Positions 55,056 to 63,649 of a DNA stretch of 64,000 bases are shown here, one piece after another. Each line of letters begins with the position of its first letter. Position 1 is the first letter of the stretch. The stretch is from positions 1,579,091-1,643,090 of the forward strand of contig NZ_AP014836.1 of NCBI RefSeq assembly GCF_002356115.1, given 5' to 3'. Both the position numbers and the translations under genes were made by a program. This DNA comes from Candidatus Nitrosoglobus terrae (GTDB lineage: Bacteria > Pseudomonadota > Gammaproteobacteria > Nitrosococcales > Nitrosococcaceae). Under the pieces are notes generated by a model. That model saw only the letters and a program-made list of their open reading frames with translations, made no database searches and had not been told where the DNA came from.

Positions 55056-55643
55056 TTAAGTGGTAAGATTGATTAAAAGAGGATTAATTTTTTCATCAAT
55101 AATCTCTCGTGCCCTAAAAATACGCGAGCGTACGGTACCAATTGGACAACCCATGGCTTCAGCAATCTGGGCATAACTCATCCCTTCAAGCTCTCGTAGA
55201 GTAATCGCCATACGTAGCTCATCAGGTAGCGCTTCAATAGTTTTACTTACTGTTCTAGCAATTTCATCACGTAGTAGCAAATGCTCCGGTGTAGCATAAT
55301 CTTTTAATGCTGTTTCTACAGCATACTGTTCTACCTCTTTCGCATCAATATCGTTTTCTGGGGGCCGGCGATTTTGTGCTATTAAATGATTTTTCGAGGT
55401 ATTAATAGCGATACGATACAACCAAGTATAAAAGGCACTTTCTTCTCGAAAATGTGGTAAAGCTCGGTAGGCTTTGATAAATACCTCTTGCATTACATCT
55501 AGAGCCTCCCCAGAATCATGGATATAGCGAGAAACAAGCCTTAATACTTTTCGCTGGTATTTAAGCACCAGCATATCAAATGCTGCTTTATCTCCATGCT
55601 GAACGCATCGTACTAGCTCATAATCAACTTGCTTGTCGCTCAT
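55056..55643 (-). CDS. rpoE: RNA polymerase sigma factor RpoE (AlgU)
   Basis: ECF sigma factor for envelope stress. At 195 residues region 2 reads FDMLVLKYQRKVLRLVSRYI with DVMQEVFIKAYRALPHFREE. Region 4 reads DELRMAITLRELEGMSYAQI then AEAMGCPIGTVRSRIFRARE. Close to E. coli RpoE and Pseudomonas AlgU in length and order of genes. A sigma-E-like promoter lies upstream (55689-55717), suggesting autoregulation. Confidence 0.97.
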   Translation of the reverse strand: MSDKQVDYELVRCVQHGDKAAFDMLVLKYQRKVLRLVSRYIHDSGEALDVMQEVFIKAYRALPHFREESAFYTWLYRIAINTSKNHLIAQNRRPPENDIDAKEVEQYAVETALKDYATPEHLLLRDEIARTVSKTIEALPDELRMAITLRELEGMSYAQIAEAMGCPIGTVRSRIFRAREIIDEKINPLLINLTT

Positions 55644-55688
55644 ACCAGACCAGTTACCCTATTGGGAAGTAACTTGGCCTACCAACAT

Positions 55689-55717
55689 CATAGACAGTTA
55701 CCTGATTAAGTAGTTCG
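55689..55717 (-). promoter_or_regulatory. Sigma-E-type promoter of the rpoE operon
   Basis: On the minus strand CGAACTA (55711-55717) and TCTATG (55689-55694) are separated by 16 bp, close to the sigma-E consensus GGAACTT-N16-TCTAA/TCTGA. The -10 lies about 46 bp before the rpoE start codon, leaving a leader of about 40 nt. Autoregulation by RpoE is known in E. coli and Pseudomonas; here it is inferred from the motif and position. Confidence 0.65.
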
Positions 55718-55798
55718 TACCCCATAATGTATTAAATAAGTACTTATAAGTTTATTATTTCGAGTCGTATACCTAAATAGCTAAAGCGTTCATAGCCC

Positions 55799-57442
55799 AT
55801 GTCTCATAACTATGATGTATTAATTATCGGCAGCGGATCAGCAGGTCTAACATTAGCTTTACACCTAGATTCTAAAACCAAAATCGCCGTCTTATCAAAA
55901 CGCACCCTTGAAGAGGGAGCAAGCCTATATGCCCAAGGGGGTATTTCTGTAGCTCTTGATAAAAGCGATTCTACAGAATTTCACATTGAGGATACTATAC
56001 GGGTTGGTACTGATTTATGCCACGAAAAAGCAGTTCGCTTTACGGTGGAACACGCCAAAGAGGCCATCAATTGGCTGATTAATCAAGGCATTACCTTCAC
56101 TCGGGATAAAAACAAGCTTCACTACCACCTTACCCAAGAAGGTGGCCACAGTCGCCGTCGCGTCATCCATGCAGCCGATGCTACTGGCTGGGCAGTAGAA
56201 ACTAAGCTGGCTCAACTTACTAAACGCAAAGCCAATATTCAAATACTTGAGAACTATATCGCTATCGATTTAATCACCCACCATAAACTAGGAAAAAGGG
56301 GTAACAATCAGTGTCTAGGGGCTTATGCGCTAAATCGCACCCAAGGTCGGATAGAAACCTTTAGCGCTCGCTGCGTGGTTCTAGCCACTGGCGGTTCAGG
56401 TAAAGTATATCTCTATACCAGTAACCCTGATGTTTGTACTGGAGACGGTATTGCCATGGGCTGGCGCGCTGGATGCCGCGTAGCTAATATGGAGTTTATT
56501 CAATTTCATCCAACCTGCCTCTACCATCCTCTTGCTAAGTCTTTTCTTATCACTGAAGCTTTACGTGGAGAAGGTGGACGATTACTTCTGCCTAACGGTG
56601 ATCCTTTTATGCATCACTTTGACCCACGTAATGAGCTAGCCCCGCGTGATATTGTAGCTAGAGCCATTGATCATCAAATGAAACGGTTAGGGATTGACTA
56701 TGTCCATTTAAATATTAGCCATAAACCCGCAGAGTTTATTTATCAACACTTTCCTAATATTTATGCTAAATGCTTAAAGCTAGGTATTGATATTACTCAA
56801 GAGCCTATACCAGTAGTTCCAGCTGCTCATTATACTTGCGGTGGTATCATAACGGATCTCCAAGGACGAACCGATCTTAGCAATCTTTATGCTATTGGTG
56901 AGACGGCTTGTACGGGGCTTCATGGGGCTAACCGCATGGCCAGTAATTCACTACTAGAGTGCTTAGTATTTGCCCGAGCAGCTGCCAAGGATATCAATCA
57001 GCAGATTAAAAAAACTCCACCCCCAGAATCTTTACCTCCATGGGATGAGAGCCAAGTCACCGATTCTGAAGAAGAGGTTATCGTTGCCCATAATTGGGAT
57101 GAGCTACGTCGATTCATGTGGGATTACGTAGGTATTGTTCGTACAGTGAAACGTTTGCAGCGGGCTAAACATCGGGTTGATTTATTAGCTCAAGAAATCG
57201 CTGAGTATTATGGCAATTTCCGCATTACTAATGATCTCATCGAACTACGCAATTTAGTTGTTGTTGCCGATTTGATCATTCAATCGGCGCTAGCACGCAA
57301 GGAAAGCCGTGGATTGCACTATATCTTAGATTACCCCCATAAAAACTCTATAGCGCAAGATACCATACTTGTCCCTCCAAAATATGAGTCTTCTAGCATT
57401 AATGATTATTGGGAATCAGATTCAAATACCACATTAACATAA
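55799..57442 (+). CDS. nadB: L-aspartate oxidase
   Basis: FAD enzyme that makes iminoaspartate for NAD biosynthesis. At 547 residues the N-terminal FAD fold reads VLIIGSGSAGLTLALHL, then SLYAQGGISVALDKSDS. EFIQFHPTCLYHPLAKSFLI and EALRGEGGRLLLPNGDPFM carry substrate-binding residues. HYTCGGIITDLQGRTDLSNL and HGANRMASNSLLECLVF distinguish NadB from the related SdhA. It is divergent from rpoE, as in Pseudomonas, and ends four bases from ygfX on the other strand. Confidence 0.96.
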   Translation: MSHNYDVLIIGSGSAGLTLALHLDSKTKIAVLSKRTLEEGASLYAQGGISVALDKSDSTEFHIEDTIRVGTDLCHEKAVRFTVEHAKEAINWLINQGITFTRDKNKLHYHLTQEGGHSRRRVIHAADATGWAVETKLAQLTKRKANIQILENYIAIDLITHHKLGKRGNNQCLGAYALNRTQGRIETFSARCVVLATGGSGKVYLYTSNPDVCTGDGIAMGWRAGCRVANMEFIQFHPTCLYHPLAKSFLITEALRGEGGRLLLPNGDPFMHHFDPRNELAPRDIVARAIDHQMKRLGIDYVHLNISHKPAEFIYQHFPNIYAKCLKLGIDITQEPIPVVPAAHYTCGGIITDLQGRTDLSNLYAIGETACTGLHGANRMASNSLLECLVFARAAAKDINQQIKKTPPPESLPPWDESQVTDSEEEVIVAHNWDELRRFMWDYVGIVRTVKRLQRAKHRVDLLAQEIAEYYGNFRITNDLIELRNLVVVADLIIQSALARKESRGLHYILDYPHKNSIAQDTILVPPKYESSSINDYWESDSNTTLT

Positions 57443-57446
57443 ATGC

Positions 57447-57896
57447 TTAAGAACGAGTTACCCGTAAACGTACCCGCAATCGTCTTAAAGATTCTAAATC
57501 GACATTATCCGATAATAAGGTTACGCTTACGCGCCGCCACCAAACGCCAACTCGAAAGTTAAGTACAATTAAATGAGAACTTACAAAACAGCTAGGAAGC
57601 AGTTCACCAACATACTTTATCTTGTTACGCTGACATAAAAACCAAATACCTTGCCTATCCCAGATAACCTGAGTAATTGCTCTAGGACTTAAAAGTAAAA
57701 CTTGATACTGTAAATTACAGTAAAAACTAATAGAAACTATCACACCAAGAAATAAGATAAATTCTAATGGAAGATCTAGATAAAGAAGAAGTATTAAAGC
57801 TCCTCCATGGACAATCCCAATATACGCGGACAAAATCACCGACGGATAGCGTTTAAGGTAAAGCGGTGCGGCGTATATTAGCAATGACATCTGCAA
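57447..57896 (-). CDS. ygfX: YgfX (CptA-type) membrane protein
   Basis: A 149-residue inner-membrane protein. Two adjacent hydrophobic helices (ILSAYIGIVHGGALILLLYL and LEFILFLGVIVSISFYC) precede a beta-rich cytoplasmic tail ending in LRRLRVRLRVTRS. This layout and its overlap with sdhE identify the YgfX family. In E. coli YgfX has been described as affecting the cytoskeleton, but its role is not settled. It overlaps sdhE by up to 44 bp; a Met two codons later is an alternative start. Confidence 0.78.
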   Translation of the reverse strand: MQMSLLIYAAPLYLKRYPSVILSAYIGIVHGGALILLLYLDLPLEFILFLGVIVSISFYCNLQYQVLLLSPRAITQVIWDRQGIWFLCQRNKIKYVGELLPSCFVSSHLIVLNFRVGVWWRRVSVTLLSDNVDLESLRRLRVRLRVTRS

Positions 57897-58104
57897 TCAA
57901 AGGATCTGAATGGAGATTTTCTTCAAAACAATATCCCCATAACTCAGAGTCTGGGTAACATAAAATCGTTTCAAATACTCGTTTTTCTTCATCGGAAATA
58001 ATGGAGTAGGAAGCCTCTAGAAAAGCCTCTAATAATAGATCTAGCTCTAGAATTCCTCGACGGCAGCGCCAGCGTAACCGACGACGGGTAGCTTCCTCTA
58101 ACAT
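57853..58104 (-). CDS. sdhE: FAD assembly factor SdhE (YgfY/CptB)
   Basis: An 83-residue protein that promotes covalent flavinylation of SdhA. The RGxxE flavinylation motif is visible as RRLRWRCRRGILELDLLLEA, and DSELWGYCFEENLHSD is the conserved C-terminal part. It lies directly after sdhB (4 bp), consistent with its task of maturing the neighbouring SdhA. Confidence 0.95.
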   Translation of the reverse strand: MLEEATRRRLRWRCRRGILELDLLLEAFLEASYSIISDEEKRVFETILCYPDSELWGYCFEENLHSDPLIADVIANIRRTALP

Positions 58105-58108
58105 TGCC

Positions 58109-58804
58109 TTATGTACCGTCCTTTAGCATCTGCCACTTAATAAGGCTGATAGCCTCTGCTGGATTCAAATCTTTAGGGCACACTTCCGTACAATTCATAA
58201 TTGTATGACAGCGAAATAATTTATAGGCATCATTGAGTTCTGATAACCTCGCCTCAGTAGCTTGATCTCGATTATCCGCTAAAAAACGATAAGCCCACAG
58301 TAGAGCGGCGGGTCCTCGGAATTTTTCTGGATTCCACCACCAAGAAGGGCAATTTGTAGAACAGCATGCACAAAGAATGCATTCATAGAGGCCATCTAAG
58401 CGTTTCCGCTCCTCAGGAGATTGAAGAAACTCAATTTCTGGATCTGGATCTTCCCGAATTAACCACGGCTTAACAGCGCGATACTGTTGATAAAACTGGC
58501 TTAAATCTACCACCAAATCGCGAATAACTGGCATACCTGGTAAAGGACGTAAAGTTATCGGTTCTTTAAGCGCTATTAAAGGCGTAATACAGGCTAGACC
58601 ATTGCGCCCGTTGATATTCATCCCATCAGAACCACAGACTCCTTCTCCACAAGAGCGGCGAAAAGCAAGGCTTTCATCCTGAGCCTGAATCTGCTCTAGC
58701 GCATCTAATAACATCATATCTGGCTGAATTTCGGTCAGCTGATAATCCTGCATATAAGGCTTGCTATCTGTCTCTGGGTTATAGCGATAAATACGAAATC
58801 GCAC
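58109..58804 (-). CDS. sdhB: Succinate dehydrogenase iron-sulfur subunit
   Basis: A 231-residue subunit carrying three Fe-S clusters. 2Fe-2S: RRSCGEGVCGSDGMNINGRN. 4Fe-4S: CILCACCSTNCPSWWWNP. 3Fe-4S with CHTIMNCTEVCPKDLNP. Transfers electrons from SdhA flavin to ubiquinone. 22 bp downstream of sdhA. Confidence 0.98.
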   Translation of the reverse strand: MRFRIYRYNPETDSKPYMQDYQLTEIQPDMMLLDALEQIQAQDESLAFRRSCGEGVCGSDGMNINGRNGLACITPLIALKEPITLRPLPGMPVIRDLVVDLSQFYQQYRAVKPWLIREDPDPEIEFLQSPEERKRLDGLYECILCACCSTNCPSWWWNPEKFRGPAALLWAYRFLADNRDQATEARLSELNDAYKLFRCHTIMNCTEVCPKDLNPAEAISLIKWQMLKDGT

Positions 58805-58826
58805 GATTCTCTACCTATCCCTAAGT

Positions 58827-60590
58827 TTAATAAACTCGTTCTTTAGGAGGAAATGTTTCTACCGTTAAAGGTTTTAACCGTACTGGCTTGTATTCAATTT
58901 GCGTTTGCCCCTTAAAATACAGTGAATGTTTAAGCCAACGAATATCATCTCGTTCAGGATAATCCACGCGGTAATGAGCCCCTCGACTCTCTTGCCTTGC
59001 CAACGCACAACAAGCGACCGCCTGGGATAATTCTACTAAATTCTCCAATTCTAGCGCATTAAGCCGCGCCGTATTAAAAACCTTACTCTGATCCTTCAAC
59101 CGCACATCCTGCAAACGCTCTGCTATTACTGTCACTTTTTTAACAGCTTCTTCAAGCACGGTTTTATTACGGAATACGCCGCAATTTTGTTCCATCACAC
59201 TCTGGAGTTCTGCCCGTAATTCATCCATGTTTTCCCCATTACCAGAGCGCTCCCAACGAGCTAAACGAGCTAAAGCCTGATCTACATCATCAGCAGCTAA
59301 TGCTCGATGATAGCGGTGCTTCTTTAGGTGTGCAATAATATGATTACCCGCAGCCCGGCCAAACACTACAATATCTAATAATGAATTTCCCCCTAAGCGG
59401 TTAGCGCCATGAACTGAAACACAGGCGCATTCTCCAACAGCGTATAACCCAGGAATAGCCTCCTCTGCTCCCTCCTTATAAGGGGCAACCACCTGACCAA
59501 AACGATTGGTCGGAATACCCCCCATGATATAGTGACATGTAGGGTACACAGGAATAGGGTTTTCAGCGGGATCTAAATGTAAAAAAGTCAAAGTAAGCTG
59601 CCGAATACCCGGTAGGCGATCTTTAATGACAGCTTCCCCTAAATGCTCTAGCTTGAGCAAAACATAATTGCCATGAGGGCCGCAACCTCGCCCTTCTTTC
59701 ACTTCAGTATAAATTGCTCGACTCACTACATCACGGCTAGCAAGATCTTTTGCATGGGAGGCGTAGCGCTCCATAAAACGCTCGCCATCTCGGTTGATCA
59801 AATACCCTCCTTCTCCCCGAGCACCCTCAGTAATTAACATTCCTTTACCAGCAATACCGGTAGGATGAAATTGAATGAATTCCATATCCTGTAGCGGGAT
59901 TCCAGCCCGTAAAGCCATAGCCATACCATCACCAGTATTAATACGAGCATTGGTATTGGTGCGAAAAAGCCGCCCAGCTCCCCCTGTAGCCAGCAAAGTG
60001 CATTTAGCCTCAATAATCCAAGGCTGCCCAGTCTCAATCTCTAAAACTACAGCCCCAAGAATATATCCACTTATGTCCTTAATGAGATCTAAAGCAAAGA
60101 ATTCATCGAAAAAATGAGTTTTAGCTTTAATATTCTGTTGATATAGACTATGAAGAATAGCATGTCCTGTACGATCGGCAGCAGCACAGGTTCGAGCAGC
60201 TTGTGCTTCACCAAAATTCTGACTTTGACCCCCAAAAGCTCGTTGATAAATTTTTCCGTTCTCTAATCGAGAAAAGGGAACACCCGCATGCTCCAGATCT
60301 ATTACCAAATGGGCAGCAGCCCGACACATATACTCTATTGCATCCTGATCGCCTAGGTAGTCACTTCCCTTCACTGTATCGTACATGTGCCATAGCCAGT
60401 TATCAGGAGATACGTTAGCCAATGCTGCATTAATTCCTCCTTGAGCAGCCACCGTATGGGAACGGGTAGGGAAAACTTTAGAGACTACAGCTACATTCGC
60501 TTCTGCCTGAGACAGCTGCAAGGCCGCTCGCAAACCTCCTCCACCTGCGCCAATGACTAAAACATCAAAACATCGCCGAGGTAAATTCAT
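58827..60590 (-). CDS. sdhA: Succinate dehydrogenase flavoprotein subunit
   Basis: A 587-residue flavoprotein. N-terminal FAD fold VLVIGAGGGGLRAALQLSQA; flavin-attachment histidine in FPTRSHTVAAQGGINAAL. Active site: EFIQFHPTGIAGKGMLITEG, ARGEGGYLINRDGERFM and the catalytic Arg region LASRDVVSRAIYTEV. HGANRLGGNSLLDIVVFGRA is typical of SdhA. It overlaps sdhD by 4 bp. Confidence 0.98.
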   Translation of the reverse strand: MNLPRRCFDVLVIGAGGGGLRAALQLSQAEANVAVVSKVFPTRSHTVAAQGGINAALANVSPDNWLWHMYDTVKGSDYLGDQDAIEYMCRAAAHLVIDLEHAGVPFSRLENGKIYQRAFGGQSQNFGEAQAARTCAAADRTGHAILHSLYQQNIKAKTHFFDEFFALDLIKDISGYILGAVVLEIETGQPWIIEAKCTLLATGGAGRLFRTNTNARINTGDGMAMALRAGIPLQDMEFIQFHPTGIAGKGMLITEGARGEGGYLINRDGERFMERYASHAKDLASRDVVSRAIYTEVKEGRGCGPHGNYVLLKLEHLGEAVIKDRLPGIRQLTLTFLHLDPAENPIPVYPTCHYIMGGIPTNRFGQVVAPYKEGAEEAIPGLYAVGECACVSVHGANRLGGNSLLDIVVFGRAAGNHIIAHLKKHRYHRALAADDVDQALARLARWERSGNGENMDELRAELQSVMEQNCGVFRNKTVLEEAVKKVTVIAERLQDVRLKDQSKVFNTARLNALELENLVELSQAVACCALARQESRGAHYRVDYPERDDIRWLKHSLYFKGQTQIEYKPVRLKPLTVETFPPKERVY

Positions 60591-60919
60591 CGCATCAATA
60601 TTCTAATCACCCAAAAACCTACACTGCTGTACCCTATCGCCACCAAAGAATAGAAAAATAGACGCAGCACCGTAGTATGTACATAATCCAAAATAATATC
60701 TCTCAATCCTACCCAAGCATGGAACAGAAGGGCACCAAAAAAAAGCGCGATCATGATGCTTATTAATGGGCTATTCACCCATGCCGTCCAAGCCTCAAAA
60801 GTTTTAAACGGGGATTCGGTAAGATCAAAAACAAAAAATAGCAGCAATAGCCCTAGTATGACAATGGCAGTTACCCGCTGCACTAGCCAAGCCCGTAAGC
60901 CCGCCATGACTCCTTTCAC
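60587..60919 (-). CDS. sdhD: Succinate dehydrogenase membrane anchor subunit SdhD
   Basis: A 110-residue three-helix anchor. AWLVQRVTAIVILGLLLLFF is helix I and ISIMIALFFGALLFHAWVGL contains the likely haem-ligand His. RDIILDYVHTTVLRLFFYSL follows, and the last helix is GYSSVGFWVIRILM. With SdhC it forms the haem b and quinone site. It overlaps sdhC by 4 bp. Confidence 0.94.
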   Translation of the reverse strand: MKGVMAGLRAWLVQRVTAIVILGLLLLFFVFDLTESPFKTFEAWTAWVNSPLISIMIALFFGALLFHAWVGLRDIILDYVHTTVLRLFFYSLVAIGYSSVGFWVIRILMR

Positions 60920-61296
60920 AATAAAATTCCTATAATCAGCAGCGTTACTATTATCGCTAAAATAATAGCAGCATAGGCACCTCGGCTAGGGCGACAATCC
61001 TTTACGCCAATATGAGCATCAAACAACAACAACCGAATCCCAGTCAGAATATGCTGAATCAACGCCCAAAGAGCTATTATACCTACTAATTGAACCCCCA
61101 GATGATTGCAAAATTGGATTACGCGAGAAAAGCTTTCTTCATCTCGAAGAGACAGATCAAATAAATAAACAAAAACAGGAATTAATAGCGAAAGAGTAAT
61201 CCCAGAGAGACGATGTAAAATAGAAGCTACCGCATTCGACTGAAAACGAATCAAAGCTAGGTTAAAAAAAGTAGGGCGAAGGCTTTTATTTGCCAT
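60916..61296 (-). CDS. sdhC: Succinate dehydrogenase cytochrome b556 subunit SdhC
   Basis: A 126-residue three-helix anchor. LIRFQSNAVASILHRLSGIT is the SdhC signature with the quinone-site Ser/Arg. ALIQHILTGIRLLLFDAHIG holds the likely haem-ligand histidine. First gene of the sdhC-D-A-B-E-ygfX operon. The 168-bp gap to the divergent ygfZ contains both promoters. Confidence 0.95.
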   Translation of the reverse strand: MANKSLRPTFFNLALIRFQSNAVASILHRLSGITLSLLIPVFVYLFDLSLRDEESFSRVIQFCNHLGVQLVGIIALWALIQHILTGIRLLLFDAHIGVKDCRPSRGAYAAIILAIIVTLLIIGILL

Positions 61297-61464
61297 TGGC
61301 TCCTTTTTGACTCATTTAGTTTATATAATCCTATCTTTTTCTCTAAGGTTGAGTCTATTTTAAATTAGTTTTTAAATAAAGCGCTAATTGGCTTATATCA
61401 AAGCAATGTGGATTATTAACTAACGGCTACGGTATACATCATCACCAAGGGAGAAAATCAGCTA

Positions 61465-62505
61465 ATGGAGCAGAAATGGCGATCCTTTCTGATACAAGCA
61501 GGCGCAGTTTTTAAGAACGATAGCGTACTCTATTTTAGAGGTTCTCGGGAAAAATTAGCCGCTCTTCCTAATACTATTATTACTGATTTATCTCACTTAG
61601 GCTTAATTGCCATTGCTGGTGAAGAGGCTCGTGTTTTTCTCCAAAATCTACTGACCAATGATATAAGAGAAGTTAATGATCAGCGTAGCCAATTAACGGG
61701 ATTATGTAATCCTAAAGGCCGATTATTCGCTATTTTTCAACTCTTTCAGTGGAACACTCATTTTTACTTAAGCCTTCCTCATAGCATCCTAGAATCTACG
61801 CTAAAAAGACTCAGCATATATATCTTGCGTACTCGTGTATCTCTTATCAATGATAGCGACCATTATTGCCGCTTTGGATTAGCGGGTCTACAGGCCGATA
61901 ATATGCTTGCACAGTTATTAAATATAACACCGCTTACAGCCAATGAAGTATATCAAACCCCTAATCTCTGTATTATTAGAATGCCAGATCAGCTACCTCG
62001 ATTTGAGATCATGGGGGAGTTTAACTTTATTCAAGAACTTTGGAATGAACTTAAAAAAGCTGCTGATCCAGTAGGCACTCGTATCTGGGAATTACTCACA
62101 ATTCGCGCAGGTATCGCTAGAATTTATCCTGAAACCCAAGAGTTATTTATTCCCCAGCAAGTCAATTTAGAACTTAGCGGAGGGGTGAGCTTTACTAAGG
62201 GCTGCTACCCTGGACAAGAAATTATTGCCCGAATGCACTACCGAGGAAAACCTAGCCGCCGAATGTTGCTTGCTTATATCCTTACAGATAAGCCACCTAA
62301 GCCAGCCGATCCCCTTTATGTATCCAACAATAACGATAAAGAGCATGTAGGGGAAATTGTAGCCGCCGAGTCAACCTTAGATGGCGGCTACGACAGCTTA
62401 GTAGTTCTGCATACGGCTAGCCTTGAAAAAGGCGAAATCGTGCTCAACAATGAAATGAAATCAAAGCTTATATTCCAAAAACTTCCCTATGAAGTACCTC
62501 TATGA
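61465..62505 (+). CDS. ygfZ: Folate-binding Fe-S maintenance / tRNA-modification protein YgfZ
   Basis: A 346-residue T-protein-fold protein needed for full activity of some Fe-S enzymes. The signature KGCYPGQEIIARMHYRGKPSR contains the essential cysteine. GLIAIAGEEARVFLQNLLTN opens the folate-binding domain. It is divergent from the sdh operon, whose SdhB carries three Fe-S clusters. In Pseudomonas ygfZ also lies near sdhE and nadB. Confidence 0.94.
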   Translation: MEQKWRSFLIQAGAVFKNDSVLYFRGSREKLAALPNTIITDLSHLGLIAIAGEEARVFLQNLLTNDIREVNDQRSQLTGLCNPKGRLFAIFQLFQWNTHFYLSLPHSILESTLKRLSIYILRTRVSLINDSDHYCRFGLAGLQADNMLAQLLNITPLTANEVYQTPNLCIIRMPDQLPRFEIMGEFNFIQELWNELKKAADPVGTRIWELLTIRAGIARIYPETQELFIPQQVNLELSGGVSFTKGCYPGQEIIARMHYRGKPSRRMLLAYILTDKPPKPADPLYVSNNNDKEHVGEIVAAESTLDGGYDSLVVLHTASLEKGEIVLNNEMKSKLIFQKLPYEVPL

Positions 62506-62544
62506 AATTCTAAGAAAAGAAAGATATAAATATCTTATCTATTA

Positions 62545-62991
62545 TCAATTAAGCTGTTTATTCCCAGAAGCAAAGGCTTTAAATCGTAAATAATTTCGAG
62601 AAGAAACTTGAGTAGCTTTTCCCGTTTTAGGATTACGTACTTCCCGCGCATCCATGTGTTTAGAATAAAACTTACCAAAATTGCTAAGGCGCACTTCCTC
62701 TCCAGCCTTTAAACTCCCAATAACTTGTTCTTTAAATGAAGATAGGACTTTTTCAACTTGCCCTTGATCTATTCCTGCTTGTTTAGCAATACGCGTTGCT
62801 AGATCTTTATCATTTGAGGTTTGTCTTTGGCTTTTCTCAGCCTTCTCCAATTTCGCAGTCTTATGTTTATCTTTAGCAACCTGCCCTTGTTGTTTTTCAA
62901 TCTTCTGTGTTTCTACCGAATCGGACTTATCGCTAGCGGCCACCACAGAGAAGGAAACTGTCATCAACATTAATAAAAAAACTTTTTTCAC
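62545..62991 (-). CDS. Exported HU/IHF-fold DNA-binding protein with lysine-rich linker
   Basis: A 148-residue protein with three parts. First, an N-terminal signal peptide (MKKVFLLMLMTVSFSVVAA, cleavage likely around residue 19). Second, a charged Lys/Gln/Glu-rich linker (about 20-60). Third, a complete HU-fold domain (about 61-145) with KDLATRIAKQAGIDQGQVEK, GEEVRLSNFGKFYSKH and the DNA-arm motif REVRNPKTGKA (RNPKTG at 119-124). The start is GTG at 62989-62991 with AGGAG seven bases upstream. Known HU proteins lack signal peptides, so this should act in the periplasm or outside the cell, if exported as predicted. Distinct from hupB at 33767-34039. Role unknown. Confidence 0.85.
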   Translation of the reverse strand: MKKVFLLMLMTVSFSVVAASDKSDSVETQKIEKQQGQVAKDKHKTAKLEKAEKSQRQTSNDKDLATRIAKQAGIDQGQVEKVLSSFKEQVIGSLKAGEEVRLSNFGKFYSKHMDAREVRNPKTGKATQVSSRNYLRFKAFASGNKQLN

Positions 62992-63038
62992 TTTATCTCT
63001 CCTTTTTTATAGAAGCACAGCTTAATTGTTACCTATTA

Positions 63039-63518
63039 TTAGTTTACAGGAAGTTTGATCGCTGCTGTAAACCCATAAGAGAAAACAGAAGCGAAGTTAG
63101 CTAGCGTTCCGTTAATATTGCCATTGACGTACTCCTCCATCCCAAAACTAATCACCGGTAACCCAATATAGGTGGCAGCTACATTTCCTGCAGCACCGCT
63201 ATTGTTAACAATGGCACCAGTAACAGCAGCTATCATGGTATGATCGGAGGTTAGATCTAATTGATTAAGAGTAGCGCCTAACTCTATATTCAACCCAACA
63301 CTTAATCCGTTTTCTGTCCCCTAAACAAAATCACTAGTAGTATTGATTTTTGATTGTGCTAACAGATGCAAGTCATCCAAATCAAATGCCCCGCTGCCGG
63401 TAGCCACTACGTTATTGCCTACTTGCTCCAACCTAACCACATAATTGAGCCTTCACCTCTATTGGAGTCACCAATATCATGGCCATCATTCCTAACCCTA
63501 AGCTGCTTGACGAAGCCA
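63039..63518 (-). pseudogene. Decayed gene for a secreted surface-type protein
   Basis: On the minus strand a signal-peptide-like start reads GVASSSLGLGMMAMILVTP then IEVKAQL. The frame shifts near 63441-63455 and continues as VVRLEQVGNNVVATGSGAFD LDDL. A TAG follows at 63321-63323, and the frame then stays open to TAA at 63039 (GTENGLSVGLNIELGATLNQ ... GFTAAIKLPVN). EQVGNNVVATGSGAFDL resembles the start of secreted proteins that often carry PEP-CTERM sorting signals, but no sorting signal is visible. One frameshift plus one stop indicates a pseudogene, or a sequencing error if this is draft data. Confidence 0.6.
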
Positions 63519-63649
63519 CACCGAGAGGAAAAGGAAAATTCTGTCACTAGAGTCCTTTAATTGTTATTTGTTATTTGTTATTAATTTATATAGAGCTAAA
63601 TTATTATTACATTCAACTCCCTATATGATCAAATTTAAGTTAATTCTTA

